Assembly (NCBI GenBank): GCA_021810735.1 | Contig: JAJZIF010000322.1 | Coordinates: 1-5,135, forward strand | From: Acidobacteriota bacterium | GTDB lineage: Bacteria; Acidobacteriota; Terriglobia; Terriglobales; Acidobacteriaceae | Reading direction: 5' to 3' | Length of the DNA stretch: 5,135 nucleotides | Part shown: positions 1 through 5,135 of the stretch, in pieces | Numbering within the stretch: the first letter of the stretch is position 1 | How the letters are laid out: each line of letters starts with the position of its first letter | Notes under the pieces: model-generated | What the model saw: only the letters and a program-made list of their open reading frames with translations | Told to the model about the DNA's origin: nothing | The model's database searches: none | Position numbers and translations under genes: made by a program

Positions 1-77
1 CAAACGCCGTCGGCCGCCTGCGCCCGGTGCTCGATTCCTTTGGTGTCCCTTTTCCACCGCAACCTGCACATGTTTAA
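1..77 (+). CDS. 3' end of an upstream gene, possibly guanylate kinase (partial)
   Basis: An open frame enters the window in frame 3 (first full codon at base 3) and stops at TAA 75-77, leaving about 24 residues that include RLRPVLDSFG and a proline-rich tail. The fragment carries no diagnostic motif. Two things point weakly to guanylate kinase (gmk): that gene very often precedes rpoZ, and a basic, helix-like ending of this sort would fit the C-terminus of some Gmk proteins. This is inference from context. The frame could equally be chance read-through, because GC-rich DNA has few stop codons. Confidence 0.33.
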   Translation, partial: NAVGRLRPVLDSFGVPFPPQPAHV

Positions 78-88
78 CGATTTCCGGG

Positions 89-118
89 TTGACGCGCCCG
101 CCTCCTTCGCTGCATCAT
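89..118 (+). promoter_or_regulatory. possible sigma70-type promoter for rpoZ
   Basis: TTGACG at 89-94 matches five of six bases of the -35 consensus. CATCAT at 113-118 matches four of six of the -10 consensus, with an 18 bp spacer. It lies between the upstream stop codon and rpoZ, and transcription would begin near base 125, giving a leader of roughly 45-50 bases. The -10 half is weak, and rpoZ could equally be read from an upstream promoter. Confidence 0.3.
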
Positions 119-157
119 GGGCGCAAGTCCCATCGGCCCACGTCGGCCGCGCTTTGC

Positions 158-164
158 AGAGGTG
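158..164 (+). promoter_or_regulatory. strong Shine-Dalgarno that fixes the rpoZ start
   Basis: AGAGGTG is a near-ideal Shine-Dalgarno sequence ending 7 bases before the ATG at 172. It is the main reason for starting rpoZ there rather than at the upstream in-frame TTG (40) or ATG (70), neither of which has a comparable site. Confidence 0.7.
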
Positions 165-171
165 TATCTGG

Positions 172-405
172 ATGGCAGTGGAACGCGAATTCGACAGCAA
201 TTACCGCTATGTACTGGTGGCAGCTCGGCGCGCCCGCCAGTTGCAACAGGGATCTCAACCCCTCGTGACCAGCCGTACCACCAAACCCCACAAGGTCGCG
301 CAGGAAGAGATCAAGGCCGGCCTGGTCGGTTACGTGCGCGGCAAAGAGCGGGTAAAGACTGACATTGAATCCACCATCGTCCCGCGCTTCGCCTCTCAGT
401 CGTAG
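172..405 (+). CDS. rpoZ: DNA-directed RNA polymerase omega subunit
   Basis: Omega is the small RNA polymerase subunit that clamps the C-terminal part of beta-prime and assists core assembly; in many bacteria it also contributes to a ppGpp site. From the ATG at 172 the protein has 77 residues. The hallmark helix VLVAARRARQLQQGS sits at residues 14-28, closely resembling VLVAARRARQM in E. coli omega. The second conserved helix, KPHKVAQEEIKAGLV, is at 38-52. A charged tail follows. The N-terminus is about five residues shorter than E. coli omega, and most of the usual VTVEDC-like first segment is absent. The frame stays open upstream to base 1, but the 44 extra codons from TTG 40 do not resemble omega, and the Shine-Dalgarno at 158-164 supports the short form. 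Being next to coaBC, and perhaps gmk, is a common arrangement for rpoZ. Confidence 0.88.
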   Translation: MAVEREFDSNYRYVLVAARRARQLQQGSQPLVTSRTTKPHKVAQEEIKAGLVGYVRGKERVKTDIESTIVPRFASQS

Positions 406-560
406 TCACAACCCGGTCACCCTGCCCCAACCCTCCCGGGCAGCCTGAAGCATCGTTGCTCATGACATCGAGCCGAGGCCACGCTCCGGCGCGCACGTTC
501 CTTTCGCACCAGCCACAGCCGCGGAATCTCAACTCGTCTATTGGGGCAGGGAAAATGCTC

Positions 561-566
561 TAAAAT
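561..566 (+). promoter_or_regulatory. -10-like box directly upstream of coaBC
   Basis: TAAAAT matches five of six bases of the TATAAT consensus and stands out in very GC-rich DNA. Its last base is 7 bases before the A of the ATG at 574, so transcription would start at or within a base or so of that codon, giving a leaderless mRNA. The -35 side is poor: the nearest TTG-type hexamer, TTGGGG at 541-546, is only 14 bp away. The rest of the 406-573 gap shows no rho-independent terminator and no small gene that I can support. Confidence 0.4.
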
Positions 567-573
567 GACCATC

Positions 574-1815
574 ATGAAAGTCACAGTTGGCGTCTGCGGC
601 GGCGTTGCGGCATACAAAAGCGCGGAATTGGTCCGGGCCCTGCAGAAACAGGCGTTTGACGTCCAGGTGGTCATGACCGAAGCCGCACAGCGCTTTGTGC
701 AGCCGCTCACCTTTGCCGCTCTCACCGGTAAAAAAGTCCTCACCAGCCTTTGGACGGAGCCGGAAACCGGTACAGCCGACCTCGTCTCTGCCATCGAGCA
801 CATCGACGCGGCGATCACGACCGATGCGCTCGTCGTCGCGCCCGCCACCGCCAACACCCTCGCCAAATTCGCCCATGGCATTGCGGATGACTTCCTCAGC
901 ACCATGTATCTGGCCACCTCGGCGCCCGTCATCGTTGCCCCGGCCATGAACGTCAACATGTGGCAGCATCCCGCCACACAGGCGAATATCGCCACCCTCG
1001 AGGCCCGTGGCGTCACCATCGTTGCCCCGGCCAGCGGCTATCTTGCCTGCGGCATGACCGGCGATGGCCGCCTGGCGGAAAACGAAGCCATCATTGCGGA
1101 GGTTCTCAACCACCTCCATTCCAGCCTTGATCTCTCCGGCGAAACCGTCCTCGTCACCGCCGGAGGCACGCGCGAAGCCCTCGACCCCGTTCGCTTCCTC
1201 GGCAACCGCTCCAGCGGAAAAATGGGCTATGCCCTTGCCGAAGCCGCAAGGCGCCGCGGAGCCCGCGTCATCCTCGTCAGCGCTCCCACTGCACTCCGGG
1301 TCCCGTCTGGAGTGGAGCTGGTCCCCGTTATCACCACCAGTGAAATGCGCGACGCCGTCATGAAGCACCTGCCTGAAGCCAGCCTCATCATCAAGGCCGC
1401 TGCCGTCGCCGACTATCGGCCCCGCGTCCGCGAAGAGCACAAGATGAAACGCTCCGGCCCGCTCACCGTCGAATTCGAACCCACCGAAGACATCCTCGCC
1501 GAAGTTGCGGAAAAGAAGCTCCCCGGCACGCTCGTCATCGGTTTCGCCGCCGAAACCGAAAACGCCATCATCCATGGCCGCGAAAAACTGCTGCGCAAGA
1601 ACGCGGACGCCATCGTTATGAACGACGTTTCACAAGAGGGCATCGGCTTTGACTCCGACCGTAATGCCGCCACCTTCCTCACGCGCAATACAGCCATCGA
1701 CCTGCCGGAAATGAGCAAGCGCGATCTCGCGCATCGCATCCTCGATGAGGTGCTCGTGCTCCGCCGGCCCCGCCTCGTCATCGCAGAAACAGGAACGGAT
1801 CTCACAGGGCTATGA
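574..1815 (+). CDS. coaBC: bifunctional phosphopantothenoylcysteine decarboxylase / phosphopantothenate-cysteine ligase
   Basis: CoaBC carries out two consecutive cytosolic steps of coenzyme A synthesis: CTP-dependent ligation of cysteine to 4'-phosphopantothenate (CoaB), then FMN-dependent decarboxylation to 4'-phosphopantetheine (CoaC). From ATG 574 the protein has 413 residues (E. coli 406). The CoaC half, about 1-180, shows GGVAAYKSAEL near the N-terminus, the catalytic His76 in EHID, PAMN at 123-126 (Asn126) and the flap Cys159 in LACGMTGDGR. The CoaB half, from about 188, shows TAGGT 195-199, DPVRFLGNRSSGKMG 204-218 (Arg207, Asn211), AAAVADYRP 275-283, Lys290, PTEDIL 303-308 and GFAAET 323-328. 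These key residues all fall one position after their E. coli counterparts (H75, N125, C158, N210, K289), which supports the 574 start; ATG 565 and TTG 541 are in-frame alternatives adding 3 or 11 residues. No good Shine-Dalgarno is spaced for 574. The stop overlaps the next gene's start. Confidence 0.96.
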   Translation: MKVTVGVCGGVAAYKSAELVRALQKQAFDVQVVMTEAAQRFVQPLTFAALTGKKVLTSLWTEPETGTADLVSAIEHIDAAITTDALVVAPATANTLAKFAHGIADDFLSTMYLATSAPVIVAPAMNVNMWQHPATQANIATLEARGVTIVAPASGYLACGMTGDGRLAENEAIIAEVLNHLHSSLDLSGETVLVTAGGTREALDPVRFLGNRSSGKMGYALAEAARRRGARVILVSAPTALRVPSGVELVPVITTSEMRDAVMKHLPEASLIIKAAAVADYRPRVREEHKMKRSGPLTVEFEPTEDILAEVAEKKLPGTLVIGFAAETENAIIHGREKLLRKNADAIVMNDVSQEGIGFDSDRNAATFLTRNTAIDLPEMSKRDLAHRILDEVLVLRRPRLVIAETGTDLTGL

Positions 1816-2651
1816 CCGCACGCCTCAACCCCGAGGTTGCGGCATTGGTCGAGGCGCGGCTCCGCTACTATCGCGATCTGGGCAGTTACGACCTTTACCG
1901 CCGCGGCCTGCCGCCTGCCGCCCTCGAAGACTCCGAGCCTGCCGCAACGGCGCAATCCGAAGTGACGAAAACGCTGCCGCCCACGCCACACGTAACCACG
2001 ACAGCTACAGAAAGTGAGATTCCCGATTTGTCTCCGCGAGCCAGCCGCTCCGCCGTATCCGCAGCCCTTTCACCCGCTCAGGCGCTTCAGCTTCTCCGCG
2101 AAGAAATCGGTGACTGCACACGCTGCCCCTTAGCCTTTCTGGGTCGTCACACCATCGTCTTCGGCGATGGCGATCCGCACGCCCGCCTCATGTTCGTCGG
2201 CGAAGGCCCCGGCGCGGATGAAGATGCGCAGGGATTGCCCTTCGTGGGGCGCGCCGGCCAGCTTCTCAACAACATGATCACGGCCATGGGCCTCCAGCGC
2301 GAGCAGGTCTACATCGCCAACATCGTCAAGTGCCGTCCGCCGCAAAACCGCACGCCCGAACCGGAGGAAGCTCGCACCTGCGCGCCGTTTCTCTTCCGTC
2401 AGATTGAAATCATCAAGCCTGAAGTCATCGTCGCCCTCGGTTCCACCGCCGCCACTTACCTGCTCGAAGTAAAGAGCTCCCTGGCCGCACTGCGTGGCCG
2501 CATTCACATGGCCCACAACAGCAAGCTCATCGTCACCTATCACCCTGCCTACCTCCTTCGCGACCCGCGCCAGAAAAAAGAAGCCTGGATCGACCTCCAG
2601 ATCGCCATGCGTGAACTCGGCCTCAAGCCAGCCAAACCAGCGGGGGATTAG
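1812..2651 (+). CDS. uracil-DNA glycosylase, family 4 type (4Fe-4S)
   Basis: This enzyme excises uracil, arising from cytosine deamination or dUMP misincorporation, to begin base excision repair. It has 279 residues. The catalytic domain spans about 88-272. Four cysteines placed as in family 4 enzymes should hold an Fe-S cluster: Cys102 and Cys105 (CTRC), Cys174 (VKCRPP) and Cys190 (TCAPF). The active-site motif GEGPGADED is at 130-138, followed by [12 protein letters not shown] at 141-152, then [12 protein letters not shown] at 169-180, and the second active-site loop HPAYLLR at 244-250. Residues 1-35 look like a small helical segment ([20 protein letters not shown]), and about 36-86 is an Ala/Pro/Thr/Ser-rich, probably disordered linker; minimal family 4 enzymes of about 200 residues lack both. 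Relatives have been annotated as phage SPO1 DNA polymerase-related. ATG 1812 overlaps the coaBC stop (ATGA) with no well-spaced Shine-Dalgarno, so translation is probably coupled. The family 4 rather than family 5 assignment rests on the GEGPG and HPAYLLR motifs. Confidence 0.93.
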   Translation: MTARLNPEVAALVEARLRYYRDLGSYDLYRRGLPPAALEDSEPAATAQSEVTKTLPPTPHVTTTATESEIPDLSPRASRSAVSAALSPAQALQLLREEIGDCTRCPLAFLGRHTIVFGDGDPHARLMFVGEGPGADEDAQGLPFVGRAGQLLNNMITAMGLQREQVYIANIVKCRPPQNRTPEPEEARTCAPFLFRQIEIIKPEVIVALGSTAATYLLEVKSSLAALRGRIHMAHNSKLIVTYHPAYLLRDPRQKKEAWIDLQIAMRELGLKPAKPAGD

Positions 2652-2657
2652 CTCACC

Positions 2658-5135
2658 ATGCCGGCCTTCTGTGACGTCGCGCTGCCGGTTCCGCTCGATC
2701 GCGTCTTCACCTACGCCACCGGCGACCACACCCCGCAGGTAGGTGTGCGCGTGCTGGTGCCGTTCCGCAACGAGAAGCTCTCCGGTATCGTCATGCGCCT
2801 GCATGATGACCCGCCCCCAGTCGACGCCAAGCCGCTCATCATGGTCATGGACGAGCAAAGCCTGCTTTCGCCGCAACTGCTCGACCTCGCCCGCTGGATA
2901 TCACAGTACTATCTCGCCCCCATCGGCGAAGTGCTCCGCGCCATGCTGCCGCTCATGGCAGAAGTCCGCCGCCAGGTGCTTTTCCGCATCACAGACGCCG
3001 GCCGCGAAGCCCTCTTCGCCGGAGCCCAGCAGGGCTCGTCGCGCCGCTCGCGCCTTACCGCCCAGGAACAGGATCAGGAATACGCAGTCCTCAATTATCT
3101 CGAATCCGGTGAGGCCGCCCGCGCAGCCACCCTTCGCTCCAAAACCGGCGCCTCCGCCGATCTTCTGCGCGGTATGCTCCGCAAGCGATGGCTCGCGCGC
3201 GAAACCGCCGCTGAAGCCCGCCCCGCGCGCCGCACCGTGCGCGTCGCCCGCCTCGCGCAAAGCCTCGGCGGCGAATTCCGCCTGCCCCGCCTCAACGCCA
3301 ATCAGCAGACCATCCTCGCTGCGCTGGCCGGCACTGCATTGGGTATCCCAATCCCGCAGCTTCGCGAACTCGAAGTCCCAGACTCCACCCTCGGCACACT
3401 CGTCCGTCGCGGCCTCGTCATCATCGAAGACCAGCCTTCCGACTTCATCGTCTCCGCCCTCCCATTGCGCGAGCATCCCGCCTTCACCCTCAACGCAGCC
3501 CAGCAGAAAGCCCTCGCGCGCATCACCGATGCAGTCGACGAAGGCGGATTCCGCCCGCATCTGCTCCATGGTGTCACCGGTTCCGGCAAAACCGCCGTCT
3601 ACCTCGCCGCCATGCAGCATGCGCTTCAACGCGGCAAATCCTCCATCCTGCTCGTACCGGAGATCGGACTCACTCCCCAAATGGCCGCCCAGCTCCATCG
3701 CACCTTTGGTCAGGAGGTCGCTCTTCTGCACTCCGCGCTTCTTCCTGAAGAGCGCGCGGAGCAGTGGCACCGCATCCGCCGCCGCGAGGCCCGCGTCGTC
3801 GTCGGCACGCGCTCCGCCATCTTCGCGCCGGTCGAAGACCTGGGCCTCATCCTCGTCGACGAAGAACATGACGGCAGCTACAAGCAGGAATCCACGCCCC
3901 GCTACCATGCTCGCGACGTCGCCGTTATCCGCGCCAAGCTCGCGGGAGCCACAATCGTCATGGGGTCGGCCACTCCATCGCTCGAGAGCTGGCACAACGC
4001 CGCGGAAGGGAAGTATGCCCGCATCGAACTGCATGACCGCGTCCACCAGCGCCCCATGCCTGAGGTCGAACTCATCGACATGCGCCGTGAATTCCAGGAG
4101 ACAGGCGCCGAACAGTTATTCTCCCGCAAGCTCATCGACGAAACCCAGGCCACGCTTGAACGAGGTGAGCAGGCCATCGTGCTCCTCAACCGCCGCGGTT
4201 ACTCTTTCGTCGTGCTCTGCCGCGCCTGCGGAGAAAAGCTCCAGTGCGAAAACTGCTCCATCTCGCTCACCTATCACAAGGCCGTGCTCGCGCCCGACGA
4301 GCCCGCTCCCGTGGGCCAGCGCCTTGAATGCCACTATTGCGGTTACAAACGGCCCATCCCCAAACTCTGCCTCAAATGCGGCAGCGAACACCTCTATTTC
4401 CTCGGCGCCGGCTCACAGCAGGGCGAAGAGCGCCTGCAGGAAATCTTTCCCTCCGCGCGCATCGGGCGCATGGACCGCGACACCGTTCGCGGCCGCCATG
4501 ACATGGAGCGCCTGCTCGCCAAACTTCACGCCGGGGAAATCAACCTCCTCGTCGGCACCCAGATGATCGCGAAAGGTCATGACATTCACGGCGTCACGCT
4601 CGTCGGCGTCGTCGGTGCCGACCATGCTCTCGGCCTGCCCGATTTCCGCGCCGCCGAACGCACCTTCCAGCTCCTCACTCAGGTTGCCGGGCGCGCAGGC
4701 CGCGGCGAGCTTCCCGGCAAGGTCATCGTGCAGACCTATTACCCCGAGCACTACGCCATCGAGTGCGCCCAGCGCCACGACTTCCACGGCTTCGCCCAGC
4801 GCGAAATGAAGTACCGTCGCTGGATGCGCTATCCGCCCTTCGCCGCCATCACCAACATCGTCTTGCAAAGCGAAGACTTCGCCCAGCTCACCGCCTGGGC
4901 CTCTGCCTTGGGCCGCTGGTTTGCATCCGCAGAATTTGAAGATGTCCGCGTTCTCGGCCCGGCCACCGCTCCCATCGCCCGCATCAAGCGCATGCACCGC
5001 ATGCACCTGCTCCTCAAGTCGCAGTCGCGCCAGTCGCTCCAGCGTGTGCTACGCCTCGCCCGCTATCACGCAGAGGAACTCGGCATTCCGCCGCGCAACC
5101 TCACCATCGACGTCGACGCGGTCCATCTGATGTAA
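2658..5135 (+). CDS. priA: primosomal replication restart helicase PriA
   Basis: PriA is a 3'-to-5' superfamily 2 DNA helicase that recognises abandoned forks and starts reloading of the replicative helicase. The 825-residue protein is complete. The N-terminal 3'-DNA-end-binding domain, about 1-105, includes VALPVPLDRVFTYA (7-20) and LARWISQYYLAPIGEVLRAMLP (77-98). A long winged-helix region covers about 106-270. Helicase lobe 1 has GVTGSGKT (305-312, Lys311), VPEIGLTPQM (333-342), VGTRSAIFAP (382-391), DEEH (401-404) with the following SYKQ...RYHARD loop, and GSATPSLESW (436-445). Eight zinc-binding cysteines lie at 521, 524, 530, 533, 558, 561, 571 and 574. Lobe 2 has VGTQMIAKGHD (632-642) and QVAGRAGRG (675-683), followed by the C-terminal domain. 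ATG 2658 lies 6 bases after the glycosylase stop, with GGGGGA at 2642-2647 as a plausible ribosome binding site. At 825 residues it exceeds E. coli PriA (732), mostly through extra sequence before the Walker A motif. The TAA stop ends the window, so any terminator is out of view. Confidence 0.97.
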   Translation: MPAFCDVALPVPLDRVFTYATGDHTPQVGVRVLVPFRNEKLSGIVMRLHDDPPPVDAKPLIMVMDEQSLLSPQLLDLARWISQYYLAPIGEVLRAMLPLMAEVRRQVLFRITDAGREALFAGAQQGSSRRSRLTAQEQDQEYAVLNYLESGEAARAATLRSKTGASADLLRGMLRKRWLARETAAEARPARRTVRVARLAQSLGGEFRLPRLNANQQTILAALAGTALGIPIPQLRELEVPDSTLGTLVRRGLVIIEDQPSDFIVSALPLREHPAFTLNAAQQKALARITDAVDEGGFRPHLLHGVTGSGKTAVYLAAMQHALQRGKSSILLVPEIGLTPQMAAQLHRTFGQEVALLHSALLPEERAEQWHRIRRREARVVVGTRSAIFAPVEDLGLILVDEEHDGSYKQESTPRYHARDVAVIRAKLAGATIVMGSATPSLESWHNAAEGKYARIELHDRVHQRPMPEVELIDMRREFQETGAEQLFSRKLIDETQATLERGEQAIVLLNRRGYSFVVLCRACGEKLQCENCSISLTYHKAVLAPDEPAPVGQRLECHYCGYKRPIPKLCLKCGSEHLYFLGAGSQQGEERLQEIFPSARIGRMDRDTVRGRHDMERLLAKLHAGEINLLVGTQMIAKGHDIHGVTLVGVVGADHALGLPDFRAAERTFQLLTQVAGRAGRGELPGKVIVQTYYPEHYAIECAQRHDFHGFAQREMKYRRWMRYPPFAAITNIVLQSEDFAQLTAWASALGRWFASAEFEDVRVLGPATAPIARIKRMHRMHLLLKSQSRQSLQRVLRLARYHAEELGIPPRNLTIDVDAVHLM

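Noticed and set aside
117..362. Plus-strand 81-codon open frame overlapping rpoZ
   Set aside because: It overlaps rpoZ almost completely in another frame and has no motif, whereas the rpoZ frame carries clear omega signatures.
422..443. Inverted repeat CTGCCC ... GGGCAG after rpoZ as a terminator
   Set aside because: The stem is only 6 bp with a 10-base loop and no T-run follows, so it is not a convincing rho-independent terminator.
538..1575. Long minus-strand open frame of 345 codons opposite coaBC
   Set aside because: It lies wholly antisense to a gene with every catalytic residue in place. Its Gly/Asp/Glu/Arg-heavy composition is the expected mirror of C-ending codons, and it resembles no family I know.
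2130..2876. Minus-strand open frame of 248 codons opposite the glycosylase and priA junction
   Set aside because: Antisense to two genes with clear family motifs; composition bias explains it.
2901..4046. Minus-strand open frame of 381 codons opposite priA
   Set aside because: Antisense shadow of the priA helicase core caused by third-position GC bias; no recognisable motifs.
2743..4566. Plus-strand 607-codon open frame within priA in another frame
   Set aside because: The translation is an extremely Ser/Pro/Ala/Arg-rich low-complexity product, typical of a frame-shifted reading of GC-rich coding DNA, and it overlaps a well-supported gene.
4413..5006. Minus-strand open frame of 197 codons near the window end
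   Set aside because: Shadow of the priA C-terminal region with no independent support.

Overview
The window is a compact, GC-rich, all-plus-strand chromosomal housekeeping cluster. In order it holds the last codons of an upstream gene (possibly guanylate kinase, gmk), a small RNA polymerase omega subunit (rpoZ), the bifunctional coenzyme A biosynthesis enzyme CoaBC (coaBC/dfp), a family-4-type iron-sulfur uracil-DNA glycosylase, and a complete primosomal helicase PriA whose stop codon is the last three bases of the window. Codon third positions are strongly C-biased (GCC, CTC, ATC). That composition, the gene order rpoZ-coaBC-udg-priA and the style of the glycosylase (long N-terminal extension) suggest an Acidobacteriota-like soil bacterium. 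This taxonomic call is inference from gene order and sequence flavour, not a database result.

Layout: bases 1-77 end a reading frame that enters from outside. Bases 78-171 are a short leader with a possible promoter and a strong ribosome binding site for rpoZ (172-405). Bases 406-573 are the only sizeable non-coding gap, 168 bp, and carry a -10-like TAAAAT just upstream of coaBC (574-1815). The glycosylase gene (1812-2651) starts inside the coaBC stop codon (ATGA overlap), and priA (2658-5135) follows after 6 bp, so coaBC-udg-priA looks like one transcription and translation unit.

The genes do not form a single pathway. RpoZ belongs to transcription, CoaBC makes 4'-phosphopantetheine for coenzyme A, and the glycosylase and PriA both protect the chromosome (removal of uracil from DNA, and restart of collapsed replication forks). 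All the catalytic and metal-binding residues I looked for are present, and there are no frameshifts, mobile elements, RNA genes, repeats or CRISPR arrays. I found no convincing new system. The points worth a second look are small: a possibly leaderless coaBC mRNA, the long disordered extension of the glycosylase, and lineage-specific differences in PriA.
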